Shown here: one piece after another, positions 37,518-46,357 of the stretch
How the letters are laid out: every line of letters begins with the position of its first letter
Numbering within the stretch: position 1 is the first letter of the stretch
Assembly (NCBI RefSeq): GCF_947250635.1
Contig: NZ_OX366335.1
Span: 744,001 to 808,000, forward strand
Source: Wolbachia endosymbiont (group B) of Parapoynx stratiotata
GTDB taxonomy: Bacteria; Pseudomonadota; Alphaproteobacteria; Rickettsiales; Anaplasmataceae
Direction: 5' to 3'
Length of the DNA stretch: 64,000 bases
Translations under genes and position numbers: made by a program
Notes under the pieces: generated by a model
What the model was told of the DNA's origin: nothing
The model's database searches: none
What the model saw: the letters and a program-made list of their open reading frames with translations, nothing else

Positions 37518-38854
37518 GGGAACGTTCAAAAAAGTGTGTCAAACCGAAAAAAAAGTAATAAATTGATATAAAAAATGGAGGTTTGATATGGGTCAAGCAA
37601 ATAGAACTACTGGTTTGGTAGATTATAAAGAATTAGAAACAAATATCCTGTCATCTATACGAGAAGGAAGACCATTGACAGGAAGAGATGGAGCATTAAC
37701 ACCGTTTATAAAAAGGTTGCTAGAGGCAAGTCTGGAAGGTGAAATAGAAAGCCACATGTCAGCTAAAAGTGAAGAAAATAACCGAAGAAATGGAAGGAAT
37801 GCAAAAACTTTACGTACAAGTTCAGGCTCATTTGAACTATTAACACCAAGAGACAGAGAAGGAAGCTTTGAACCGCAAATAGTCAAAAAAAGGCAAACAA
37901 GCCTACATCCAGAACTTGAAGCAAAGGTCTTAAGCACATATGCCAGTGGCATGGGATACAGAGATATAGCTTCACATGTTGAGGAAATATATGACCACAA
38001 AATATCAGCAGCAGAGATATCCAGTATTACTGATAAACTGCTACCAGTAATCAATGAATGGCGCAGCCGCCCACTGCAATCAGTGTATCCAATAGTGTTT
38101 ATGGATGGCATGTTCTTTAAGGTCAAGGAGGACGGACATTGTATAAGTAAATGCATGTATAATATATTGGGCATAAATCAAAATGGCAGAAAAGAAGTAT
38201 TAGGTTTTTATTTGGCTGAAAGTGAAGGAGCTAACTTCTGGTTGGGAGTTCTAAATGACCTAAAAGAGCGAGGAGTAGAAGATATTCTAATTGCCTGCAT
38301 TGATGGGCTAAAAAGCTTTCCTGCGGCTATAAATAGTGTGTTTCCTAAGGCAGAAGTACAGCTATGTATAGTGCATCAGATAAGGAATTCACTGAAATAT
38401 GTATCTAGCAAAGATGTAAAAGTTTTCATGAATGATTTGAAAAAAATATATCGTGCTTCAAGTAAAGAGATCGCTGAGAATTATCTGCTTGAGCTGGAAG
38501 AAAAATGGGGAGAGAAGTATCCTTTAGTTATAAAATCCTGGCAGAACAATTGGGAAAACTTATCCAGTTATTTTAAGTATTCTGGGCAAGTTAGGAAGCT
38601 GATTTACACCACCAATCCAATTGAGGGGTTGCATAGACAAATCAGGAAATTTACTAAAACTAAGGGTTCATTTACTAGTACAAATGCCTTGTACAAACAG
38701 GTATATTGTGCTATAAAAAAGGTAGAGCAAAAGTGGATTATGGCTCTCCCTAATTGGGCTTTAACTATGTCTCAACTTGATATTTTCTTTCCAGATAGAT
38801 TGAAAATTGAGTTGAACTAAAAATGCGGCTTGACACACTTTTTTGAACGTTCCC
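37518..38854 (+). mobile_element. IS256-family insertion sequence, copy D
   Basis: A 1337-bp intact element. The left flank is an IS481 fragment (GCCCAACG) and the right flank (TGCTGAGG) is the inside of another IS256-type transposase gene, so no target duplication exists. The junction is best explained by deletion or recombination between IS elements. Confidence 0.95.
37588..38820 (+). CDS. IS256-family transposase (copy D)
   Basis: 410 residues, identical to the product at 5190-6422, with complete DDE residues and a GGAGG site. Confidence 0.97.
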   Translation: MGQANRTTGLVDYKELETNILSSIREGRPLTGRDGALTPFIKRLLEASLEGEIESHMSAKSEENNRRNGRNAKTLRTSSGSFELLTPRDREGSFEPQIVKKRQTSLHPELEAKVLSTYASGMGYRDIASHVEEIYDHKISAAEISSITDKLLPVINEWRSRPLQSVYPIVFMDGMFFKVKEDGHCISKCMYNILGINQNGRKEVLGFYLAESEGANFWLGVLNDLKERGVEDILIACIDGLKSFPAAINSVFPKAEVQLCIVHQIRNSLKYVSSKDVKVFMNDLKKIYRASSKEIAENYLLELEEKWGEKYPLVIKSWQNNWENLSSYFKYSGQVRKLIYTTNPIEGLHRQIRKFTKTKGSFTSTNALYKQVYCAIKKVEQKWIMALPNWALTMSQLDIFFPDRLKIELN

Positions 38855-39360
38855 TGCTGAGGTACAGTTATGCATTGTGCACCAAATAAGAAATTCACTA
38901 AAATACGTATCCAGCAAAGATATAAAAGTTTTTATGAATGATTTGAAAAAAATATACCGTGCTACAGGTAAAGAAATCGCCGAAAATTATTTACTTGAAC
39001 TGGAGGAAAAATGGGGTGAAAAATATCCTTTAGTCATAAAATCGTGGCAAAACAATTGGGAAAATTTGTCTAGTTATTTTAAGTATTCTGGCCCTGTTAG
39101 AAGGCTAATTTATACCACCAATCCAATTGAGGGGTTGCACAGACAAATCAGAAAATTTACTAAAACCAAAGGTTCATTTACCAGTACAAATGCCTTGTAC
39201 AAATTGGTATATTGTGCTATAAAAAAGATAGAGCAAAAATGGGCTATGGCTTTGCCTAATTGGGCTCTAACTATATCTCAACTTGATATCTTTTTTCCTG
39301 ATAGGTTAAAAATTGAGTTGAACTAAAAATTCGCTTTGACACACTTTTTTGAACATTCCC
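38855..39360 (+). pseudogene. IS256-family transposase remnant, C-terminal third
   Basis: Begins inside the codons for AEVQLCIVHQIRNSLKYVS and runs in frame to the stop at 39326, then to an inverted-repeat end (TTTTTTGAACATTCCC) at 39360. It corresponds to residues 255-410 of the intact protein, with scattered substitutions (for example RATGKEIA, SGPVRRL, KLVYCAIKKIEQKWAM), so it is an older third lineage. It keeps Glu346 but lacks both Asp residues. Confidence 0.9.
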
Positions 39361-39489
39361 CAAAAAAGCACAGGAATTTGGCTACATCTTAGTTCAAAAA
39401 GATGAACTGGTTGAGGGAGTTTCTTAGAAGCGTTTTCTGCTACAACCTTTTCTTGCACTACCTTATCTCTGTGAACGGTTGCAATTATT

Positions 39490-39605
39490 TTAGAAAAGTT
39501 TATAAATTACTAACTTAATATATAAAATAGTTTTTTTTCATCTTCTTTTTTCCTTATTCTACTTTTCCTTAACTTGACGCAATGGTTTATTGAAAACTTC
39601 TTCAT
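39490..39605. repeat. Partial copy of the 16604-16852 MITE-like repeat
   Basis: Shares with 16725-16850 the run AAATTACTAACTTA.. TATATAAAATAGTTTTTT, the following C/T-rich stretch and the end CTTAACTTGACGCAATGGTT. Its end is mutated and the left half is missing. The stretch 39361-39489 before it holds only a short frame (KKAQEFGYILVQKDELVEG) that I cannot assign. Confidence 0.5.
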
Positions 39606-39645
39606 GTTATGAAAATATCCAGGTATTTGTACTTTAAAACCTGTA

Positions 39646-40017
39646 TTATTTGTGAGCAAGAGCCTTAATCACTAAATGAACAATGTCACACAAAGTTTCA
39701 TCCTCAATTTTTCTATATTCCCTCACTAGCCTTGATATTTCTTCGCTGCCTACATCGCTATTGAAGGCCTTATCATGTAAGTCTTCAGAGGCTTTGGTAA
39801 AAAAATACGACATATCAACCGATAGTACTTCTGCTAATTTATATAACCTATCAACTACAAGCCTAATCTCTCCGCTTTCATATCCTTGTACATGCTGGAA
39901 TGAAATTTCAAGCTTTTTTCCTAAGTCTCTTTGACTAAAACCACACATTAGCCTTCTTTTCCTTATTCTTTCACCTATTTGTTTATCAATAGGATGTTGT
40001 TTATCTTGCACAATCAC
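39646..40017 (-). CDS. XRE-type helix-turn-helix regulator (pair 1, second gene)
   Basis: A 123-residue DNA-binding protein. The HTH (about 15-70) reads GERIRKRRLMCGFSQRDLGKKLEISFQHVQGYESGE, followed by RLVVDRLYKLAEVL and a C-terminal helical part (SDVGSEEISRLVREYRKIEDE). Such regulators are frequent in the WO prophage accessory regions. Close paralogue at 44208-44570. It lies 34 bp after the related gene at 40052, same strand. Confidence 0.88.
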   Translation of the reverse strand: MIVQDKQHPIDKQIGERIRKRRLMCGFSQRDLGKKLEISFQHVQGYESGEIRLVVDRLYKLAEVLSVDMSYFFTKASEDLHDKAFNSDVGSEEISRLVREYRKIEDETLCDIVHLVIKALAHK

Positions 40018-40051
40018 TTATTAATACCTTAACTTGTATATTAAAGTAGTA

Positions 40052-40384
40052 CTAACTTTCATTATAACTTTGAGAAAAAGATTTTACCAATGTATAAACT
40101 ACACTACGTAACCTTTTGCCTTTAATTTCATTATATCCTTTGACTAACTTTAGTATTTCTTCATCATAAGCTTCATGTGAGTCAGTGTGCATATCAGTAA
40201 AAAAGTTAGCAACATCTATCGATAGTGCTTTTGCTAAATCATATAATCTACTGGCCAAAACACAATTTGAACCATTTTCGTACTTTTGTATCTGTCTATA
40301 CGAAACACCTATTCTCTTTCCCAATTCGGTCTGTGTCAAAGCACGATCTAACCTAAGTTGTTTTATTTTTTTACCTAATTGCAC
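40052..40384 (-). CDS. XRE-type helix-turn-helix regulator (pair 1, first gene)
   Basis: A 110-residue regulator with HTH at about 1-60 (GKKIKQLRLDRALTQTELGKRIGVSYRQIQKYENGS) and a C-terminal VKGYNEIKGKRLRSVVYTLVKS, giving the same overall architecture as its neighbour. The two may bind as a pair or heterodimer; that is inference. Paralogue at 44593-44922. The segment upstream, through AATTTATGAAGTG, is also shared with the second pair, so the whole cassette was duplicated. Confidence 0.88.
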   Translation of the reverse strand: MQLGKKIKQLRLDRALTQTELGKRIGVSYRQIQKYENGSNCVLASRLYDLAKALSIDVANFFTDMHTDSHEAYDEEILKLVKGYNEIKGKRLRSVVYTLVKSFSQSYNES

Positions 40385-40435
40385 TTTTCACCTCTTATTC
40401 AAATTTACAACAAATTTTATGAAGTGGAAAAAAAG

Positions 40436-41362
40436 CTAGCAAAGTAATTGCTTTAATAATTTCTGCCTCTCGCTAATTAAATCGTTTGGCCTTACGTATT
40501 TTTTCTCAATTTCCCTCATCTCTTTTTCTCGTTCTGCAATGCTATTTCGTATTACTTCAGCCGAGTATCTGCTTTTGCCACATGCAAACTCTGATCTTAA
40601 TCTTCTAACCTTATATTCGAGCTCAACAAATCTTTCATGCTGCTCAAGAAGCTCTATCATGTGTTTGATTTCAGAATTCAGCTTTTTTTCCTCAACATCT
40701 TTCACAATAAAAGAAAGCAGAAGCTTATCTATTTGGTAATCAATATTTGGTTGGGTAGCAAACAGATTGATCATAGCTTTTACATCAGTAGGATTTGCAA
40801 CTAATAAGCTAAAATTACTACATAAAAAACTATAGAACTTTATCGTCTTCACAAGATAATTTTTCATATCTTGTGATAATTGCAATTCTTTGTGAATTCC
40901 TGATAACGATATTTTTAATTCTTCCAAATATTTCGTATCAAAATTACTTACTTTTTCAGGTACAAGAATCATGAGCAGCTTTTTTATGAGCTCAACATCA
41001 TTTGACTTAACTGCATTATAAAGAGCTTTATCCTTATCTTTTTTTAAATCATAAAGCTCTGATGAGTTATCTATACTGAATAAATAGTTTGCTACGTCAG
41101 TGTTTCCTTGAGGAGAATAGATCAGAATATCCAATTCTCTTAGCGGGTGGTCATCATTAAACTTTTCTAGTAACTGCTTATCGGTAGTTTCCTCTATCGC
41201 TACAGCAGCTTTACTGATCTTTTTCAGCTCAGAGACATTATCTCTTGAATTTTCAAGTATATCTTTAGCCTTGTCTAGCAGCTGCTCATATAGAATTATT
41301 TTTTCTTCATCATCAAGTAGCTGACAATGCTTCTTTAATTTTTCAGTGGAGTAAGATAGGGA
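40436..41362 (-). pseudogene. Accessory protein gene without its 5' end
   Basis: An open frame runs from the 113-bp repeat at 41363 to the stop at 40436, reading SLSYSTEKLKKHCQLLDDEEK first and then ALYNAVKSNDVELIKKLLMILV, which resembles one ankyrin unit, and ending in a coiled coil (EREKEMREIEKKY). There is no good ATG; a TTG at 41134 would give 232 residues but would discard about 75 conserved-looking codons upstream. Most likely the C-terminal part of a larger ankyrin or coiled-coil protein cut by repeat insertion. Confidence 0.6.
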
Positions 41363-41475
41363 GCAGTTGTGTTAAAAGTCAATAGAAAAATACTAAAAAT
41401 AAATTTTTACTTAGTGGACTATAAAGCCAAAGATGCTTTTAACACATTTTACGTAATTTAAGTTGTAGTATTTGA
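41363..41475. repeat. 113-bp repeat with 79-bp MITE-like core, copy 1
   Basis: Identical to 63288-63400. Inside it, 41368-41446 is bounded by the perfect 11-bp inverted repeat TGTGTTAAAAG/CTTTTAACACA. Here it cuts the 40436-41362 frame; at 63288 it cuts an IS110-type gene. Both copies contain the same 5 bp before and 29 bp after the core, so the unit copied was longer than the hairpin. Confidence 0.7.
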
Positions 41476-41561
41476 TTTGAATTCTTTTAAGAAGTGTGGA
41501 TGTGGATAAGTGCTTTCAGTCTGTGTAAGCGCACTTATCCACAACTACACTAATTTTCAAT

Positions 41562-42521
41562 CTAAGCAGCTTTAGGGCTATATTCCTCAGTAAAAACCCT
41601 GCCATCTCTGATTAAAGAGTTAGCAAGGATAAGTAATTTTCTCATGGCAGCAGTAGAAGCAACTTTATATGGTTTTTTGTATTGATCGTATAGCCTATCA
41701 AAGAAGATTCTTATATAAGAATTGTACTTTTGTGCACTAAGAACACACATATGTAAAACTGTTCTAATCTGTGATCTACCACCTTGAATACATCTTTTTC
41801 CTTTACTAAAACCACTATCTCGATTAAAAGGTGCAACTCCAGAAAGGCTAGATATTTCTTTATGTCGGAGAGTTCCTAATTCTGGTAGATAACAGATCAT
41901 AGTAATAGCTAAGATTCTACCTGCTCCTGGCATACTAGTTATTGATATGTATTTTTCTTTAAGCTCTTGACTTTGCTCAATCAATGTTATCATCTCGTCT
42001 TCTAAAACTTGAATTTGACTTTGCAAAATGGCAAGTAGTTCTTCCATTTGTTTGATTATGGATATATCAGTTACTTGATGAGCTTGAGTTTTTTGTATTT
42101 TTGCCATTTCCACTAATTGATTTCTGCGAGATAACTTTTGCTTCAAACTGTCAATATTACTAACCTTTAAAGGAGTAACACGCATATCTGTATTATTGAT
42201 ATAACGTGAGATGATGCTGCAGTCTATTTTATCAGTTTTAGTAGCGATACCAAGGCTTTTTGCATAATCTCTAACCCATCTAGGTTGAATAACATATACT
42301 TCGAAACCATGGCTTAGTAAAGTATAAGCACATAATTTTTCGTACCCACCAGTTGCTTCAAGTCCAACTTTGGTTACATTATGCAAACGTAAAAAGTCGA
42401 GTATTTGATCAATAGCTTGAACGTCATTTTCAAATACTTTATAATGTCCAAGTGGATGAATGTGGATATCTAGCTTATTTTTGCTAACATCAATGCCAGC
42501 AATGATATTTGATGAATTCAT
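41562..42521 (-). CDS. IS110-family DEDD recombinase (copy 2)
   Basis: 319 residues, identical to the product of 35942-36901, with the same CGGAGG site before MNSSNIIAGID. Confidence 0.95.
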   Translation of the reverse strand: MNSSNIIAGIDVSKNKLDIHIHPLGHYKVFENDVQAIDQILDFLRLHNVTKVGLEATGGYEKLCAYTLLSHGFEVYVIQPRWVRDYAKSLGIATKTDKIDCSIISRYINNTDMRVTPLKVSNIDSLKQKLSRRNQLVEMAKIQKTQAHQVTDISIIKQMEELLAILQSQIQVLEDEMITLIEQSQELKEKYISITSMPGAGRILAITMICYLPELGTLRHKEISSLSGVAPFNRDSGFSKGKRCIQGGRSQIRTVLHMCVLSAQKYNSYIRIFFDRLYDQYKKPYKVASTAAMRKLLILANSLIRDGRVFTEEYSPKAA

Positions 42522-42617
42522 AATTCCTCCGTAAGAATAATATAATACTGCATTTTCCACCCTTATATACGAGCCTAAAAACTCAATCAGTTGTTCGGAA
42601 CTATTCAGTATATAAAC

Positions 42618-42682
42618 AGAGAAGAGAACCTTGCTCCAATACGGTCCCTTATGACCAAGATCTATGACGGTTCCTCTTCTCT
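42618..42682 (-). ncRNA. Candidate bridge RNA stem-loop of IS110 copy 2
   Basis: The same 13-bp stem with one bulged G and the inner GGTC/GACC hairpin as at 35781-35845, with no sequence change. Because the copies are identical throughout, the two give no covariation evidence. Confidence 0.55.
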
Positions 42683-42966
42683 ATACATCTTTATATTACT
42701 ACTTCTTAATACTTATAAAGACTTGTTTTTAACATATAAAAGACTTGTTTTTAACATATAAGATCCATTGCTTTTAATTTTATAATCACAATACCCTATT
42801 TTTGTTGAAACTGAAATAATTTTTACAAGATGTGTTTTTGTAGTGTAAATGCCCGTTAAACTTGTTACTATAATTCATAGTAAATCAATAAGTCGTATAA
42901 TGTTAATAATTAAACAATATTTATCACGATATGATTGAATGTTAATAAGATTAAGTGAGGGTTACA

Positions 42967-43983
42967 ATGAAAAAGATAAAAAGTAAAAAATTGTCTAGTA
43001 AAATGTTAAAAGCGGTAGAGCGAATAGCAAAAGAAGGGTTGTTACCTAATTTTATAAAAGCTGCTCCAACAGCAAATAAAAAGATCAGTAAACTATCTGT
43101 CTTGTCATATCCTGAGGAGCTCAATCCATTTCGATCAGCTTTATCCAAGATAAGGCTAAGTGAATATGAAAATATGAAACTAAATGAATTCTTGGAAAAA
43201 GCTATTGCAGCTAAAAATATAAACGAGTTAAGTAAAGTTGTTGATGAAGCTTTGGATTTAGGAATAAGAATAAATGCTGCCAATAAAAATGGCTTTAGCC
43301 TTGCTAACGTTACAATGTTTAAGATGTATCGTGATGAGTTCAAAGGAAATAAACAAGAAGATATAATCAGGAAGTTAGCCTTACATGGAGCAGATTTTAA
43401 TGTACAAGTTGATAAGAAAATAGCTGAAAAAGTGCAAAAAGAAATTGAGCCACAAATATATAGTAGGCTCAAAAAGCTCAGAGAAATCGGAGAGAACGCT
43501 ACTATAGAAGGAACTGTTGAAAATGTAGAAATTGATAATAAGACCTTCTATATGGAATTTTCACATAGCTGCATAGTTGATGTTGCCAAAGTTGTAGAAG
43601 GCGCAAAAAACTTGGGCCTGAGCAAGGGAGATTTAAATCTCGGTGGCAATATCATAAAAATAGGTGATGGTGAAGTTGAAGTTAAAACTGGGAAGGACGG
43701 CAAAAGAGACTACGTGGATATATCAGATAGCAGTGCTTTTGCAGTCACATTTTATACTAGCCTAGGAGAGCTAAATTTAATGGTATATCATGACACAGAA
43801 GACTATCATCAAGTACAAGTTGAGGTGGAAAACGAAGAAATGTGGAATGAGTTGCAAAAAATAGGAGAAATCATAGGACAGGGGTGTTTATTTGGTGGAA
43901 TGTCTATTAAAGAGGCAGTTTTACTAGGTGTGGAAGGTGGGGTGACCAAAATTCTAAAAGTAGTGAGACCTTTTCTTGGGTGA
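42967..43983 (+). CDS. Accessory protein of unknown function
   Basis: A 338-residue protein when started at MKKIKSKKLSSKML; an upstream GTG would add four residues. The first 30 residues are strongly basic. Residues about 75-145 (NINELSKVVDEALDLGIRINAANK, then IIRKLALHGADFNVQ) look like two ankyrin-like units. The C-terminal half is beta-rich (ATIEGTVENVEIDNKTFYMEF; SSAFAVTFYTSLGELNLMVY) and ends in a Gly-rich hydrophobic helix (GQGCLFGGMSIKEAVLLGVEG). No known domain is recognised. It stands alone between IS110 and the second XRE pair, with a hairpin at 44035-44063 as possible terminator. Confidence 0.7.
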   Translation: MKKIKSKKLSSKMLKAVERIAKEGLLPNFIKAAPTANKKISKLSVLSYPEELNPFRSALSKIRLSEYENMKLNEFLEKAIAAKNINELSKVVDEALDLGIRINAANKNGFSLANVTMFKMYRDEFKGNKQEDIIRKLALHGADFNVQVDKKIAEKVQKEIEPQIYSRLKKLREIGENATIEGTVENVEIDNKTFYMEFSHSCIVDVAKVVEGAKNLGLSKGDLNLGGNIIKIGDGEVEVKTGKDGKRDYVDISDSSAFAVTFYTSLGELNLMVYHDTEDYHQVQVEVENEEMWNELQKIGEIIGQGCLFGGMSIKEAVLLGVEGGVTKILKVVRPFLG

Positions 43984-44034
43984 ATAAATTAAAAGACAAC
44001 AAAACGACATCCGTAGGACGTTCTTGATTGGAGA

Positions 44035-44063
44035 CAAGTGGCTATGTTTCACATAGCTACTTG
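44035..44063 (+). terminator. Hairpin downstream of the 42967-43983 gene
   Basis: CAAGTGGCTATG pairs with CATAGCTACTTG (one G-U pair), loop of five bases, 52 bp past the stop codon. No U tract follows, so termination is uncertain. Confidence 0.35.
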
Positions 44064-44207
44064 TATATCAGAAATAAATGGTTAACTATTACAAAGTAAA
44101 GTGGTTTTTAAAACTTAATCCAATTTACCATAAATAATTTACTTTAATTAGTATTGCTTGTAGAAGTGTTTTATATTATAAAAAATACCTGAACTTTAAA
44201 ATTTGTA

Positions 44208-44570
44208 CTATTTGTTAGCAATAGCCTTTATCACTAAATGCACAATATCACGCAATGTTTCATCTTTAATTTTTCTATATTCTCTTACTAATCTTGATAT
44301 TTCTTCGCTGCCCACATCGCTACGGAAGGCCTTATCATGCAAGTCTTCAGAGGCTTTGGTAAAAAAATATGACATATCAACGTACAAAGCTTCTGCCAAA
44401 TTGTACAATCTATCAACTACAAGCCTTATCTCTCCAGTTTCATATCCTTGTATATGCTGAAATGAAATTCCAAGCTTTTTTCCTAAGTCCCTTTGGCTAA
44501 AACCACATATTAGCCTTCTTTTTCTTATTCTTTCAGCTATTTGCTTATCGATAGGATGTTGTATGGTCAT
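44208..44570 (-). CDS. XRE-type helix-turn-helix regulator (pair 2, second gene)
   Basis: A 120-residue paralogue of 39646-40017, with HTH ERIRKRRLICGFSQRDLGKKLGISFQHIQGYETGE. Most of the sequence matches its relative, including SDVGSEEISRLVREYRKI. It follows the 44593 gene after 22 bp. Confidence 0.88.
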   Translation of the reverse strand: MTIQHPIDKQIAERIRKRRLICGFSQRDLGKKLGISFQHIQGYETGEIRLVVDRLYNLAEALYVDMSYFFTKASEDLHDKAFRSDVGSEEISRLVREYRKIKDETLRDIVHLVIKAIANK

Positions 44571-44592
44571 TTTACATATCAGGTAATATTAG

Positions 44593-44922
44593 CTATGTAT
44601 TATCACTTTGAGAAAAAGATTTTACCAATATATAAACTACACTACGTAACCTTTTGCTCTTAATTTCGTTATATCCTTTGACTAGTTTTAGTATTTCTTC
44701 ATCGTAACTTTCATGTGAGTCGGCGTGCATATCAGTAAAAAAATCAGCAACATTAATCGATAGGGCTTTTGCTAAGTCATACAGTCTACTGGCTAAAATA
44801 CAATTTGAACCATTTTCGTACCTTTGTATCTGTCTATATGAAACACCTATTCTTTTTCCTAATTCAGTTTGTGTCAAGCCACAGTATAACCTAAGTTCCT
44901 TTATTTTTTTGCCTAATTCCAC
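44593..44922 (-). CDS. XRE-type helix-turn-helix regulator (pair 2, first gene)
   Basis: A 109-residue paralogue of 40052-40384, HTH GKKIKELRLYCGLTQTELGKRIGVSYRQIQRYENGS, C-terminus LRSVVYILVKSFSQS. It starts about 65 bp beyond the radC terminator, so it likely has its own promoter. Confidence 0.88.
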   Translation of the reverse strand: MELGKKIKELRLYCGLTQTELGKRIGVSYRQIQRYENGSNCILASRLYDLAKALSINVADFFTDMHADSHESYDEEILKLVKGYNEIKSKRLRSVVYILVKSFSQSDNT

Positions 44923-44975
44923 CTTTCATTACTAATTTTAGCTGTTCAAGCTTATATTGAATTTTTTAATTTATG

Positions 44976-45013
44976 AAGTGAAAAAAAGAAGGAAAGTTGG
45001 AGAACTTTCCTTC
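44976..45013 (-). terminator. Rho-independent terminator of radC
   Basis: On the minus strand GAAGGAAAGTT, a CTCC loop and AACTTTCCTTC form a perfect 11-bp stem followed by a run of seven T. It lies 11 bp after the radC stop codon. Confidence 0.85.
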
Positions 45014-45024
45014 CGGTCTACAGA

Positions 45025-45684
45025 TTACAATAAACCACTATCATAAAAACTAAAGTGGCTCTTCTGTGTTACGATTATATGGTCTATCAATTTCATTCCT
45101 ACATTTTCGCAGGTTGCAGCTAATGTAAGTGTGTTATCCTCATCCTCTTTTGATGGTTCTATATCTCCACTTGGATGATTATGTGAAATTGCAACAGATG
45201 CTGCATCAATCAGTAATCCCTGTTTTATTATTTCCCTCACATACAGAGGTACTCTGTCTATAGTTCCACAGTCTTGAATATACTCATATATTAAATGACC
45301 ACTTCGATCTAAGTATACCACTCGTAAGCTTTCCTTTCGTGACTGCCCTATTGCTGCTTTAAAGTATTTTAGTAGCTCTTCTCTATTATCAAGAATTGAC
45401 AATTTTTTTAACTTACCTTTCAGTATCCTATCAAAAATCTCTTTCAGACAAAAGATATTTGCTATTGCTCCATCATTCATTCCTGTAACGTTTTTTAGCT
45501 CATGAAAATCAGCATTAATTACCCTTCCTAAACTACTAAAGAGCTCAATTAGCCTTTTTGCCACTTCTCTTCCTTCTGCATATCCAGACAGAGTACGTTC
45601 TAGTAGCTCGTGATCCAATAAAGACCTGCCTCTGCTTGATAGAATACGAGTTTCCAATTTTTCTTTTCTCTCACTATTATTCAT
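45025..45684 (-). CDS. radC: RadC family JAB-domain protein
   Basis: A 219-residue protein when started at MNNSERKEKLETRIL after a GGAGG site; the frame extends 12 residues upstream without a better site. The N-terminal part has the UPF0758 helical domain, and the C-terminal JAMM motif is SHNHPSGDIEPSKEDEDNT with His168, His170 and Asp181 as probable zinc or catalytic residues. Metalloprotease-like fold; despite the name a repair role is unproven. RadC copies are typical in accessory segments of WO and other mobile elements. Confidence 0.92.
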   Translation of the reverse strand: MNNSERKEKLETRILSSRGRSLLDHELLERTLSGYAEGREVAKRLIELFSSLGRVINADFHELKNVTGMNDGAIANIFCLKEIFDRILKGKLKKLSILDNREELLKYFKAAIGQSRKESLRVVYLDRSGHLIYEYIQDCGTIDRVPLYVREIIKQGLLIDAASVAISHNHPSGDIEPSKEDEDNTLTLAATCENVGMKLIDHIIVTQKSHFSFYDSGLL

Positions 45685-45811
45685 AAAAACCTCCAAGGTC
45701 AACATTATATACAAATTCAACGCCAGCTTTCTGACGCAGTAGTTCTCGAGGAATAACCCTTTTGAACTCTAAATTTGCAATGTTGTCCTTGTTGCTTTTA
45801 CAACAGATTTA

Positions 45812-46282
45812 CTACAATCCGAACTCCGCATTGATTTTATCGACTATCTCCTGTGGTGGATCATCTCCCCATCCTGAATATAAAATCTCTCCATAATCTG
45901 CAACATCTATAGAGCCAGTTCTACTTTTTGCCAGAAACATTTCTCTTTTATCTTTATCAACTAATACATAGTGCCAAGCTGATCTTCCTCGATCTTTACC
46001 ACGAACTAGATATATGAGATCTGATCTACTTCTTCTTGTTGCATCAGCAAAGGATCTTTCATTGATAGTTCTGCTTTTACTCTTTATGCCGCCACTTTCA
46101 GAAAAAGCTTCCTTGGCTTCAGCTTTTTTGTTTGCCAATTCAGAAATTTTTCCTTTTGCTCCTAGTGCATGTTCTTTGGTATTTTGAGATGAATACTTAC
46201 TGGAAAAACCTCCTCTTGTCTCATTAGAGGTCCTATTTGTAAAACGCTTAGTAAACGAGTTATCGTTATCATTTTCTGCCAT
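45812..46282 (-). CDS. Hypothetical protein, conserved-looking
   Basis: A 156-residue protein starting MAENDNDNSFTKRF with a GGAG site (four more residues possible upstream). The first 80 residues are polar and likely disordered; the last 70 (SDLIYLVRGKDRGRSAWHYVLVDKDKREMFLAKSRTGSIDVADYGEIL) look like a compact beta domain with a WGDDPPQEI motif. Not recognised. Divergent from miaA. Confidence 0.7.
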   Translation of the reverse strand: MAENDNDNSFTKRFTNRTSNETRGGFSSKYSSQNTKEHALGAKGKISELANKKAEAKEAFSESGGIKSKSRTINERSFADATRRSRSDLIYLVRGKDRGRSAWHYVLVDKDKREMFLAKSRTGSIDVADYGEILYSGWGDDPPQEIVDKINAEFGL

Positions 46283-46357
46283 AAAAGTCTCCAAATTTTA
46301 GATTGTAGAATCCAAATTTTTACTACACCCTATCATAGGTTAGTTAAATTAATATAA

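Larger units (their letters stand above)
41533..42765 (-). mobile_element. IS110-family insertion sequence, copy 2
   Basis: Same element as 35720-36930 in opposite orientation, 1233 bp. It is 22 bp longer because TTATATGTTAAAAACAAGTC is tandemly duplicated near the left end. Next to the right end, GTGTGGATGTGGATAAGTGC (41497-41516) faces the IS end as an imperfect inverted repeat. Confidence 0.9.

Noticed and set aside
42951..43472. 173-residue minus-strand frame rich in Leu, Ser and Phe
   Set aside because: Antisense of the Lys/Glu-rich 42967-43983 gene, which has a proper start; hydrophobic look is a by-product.
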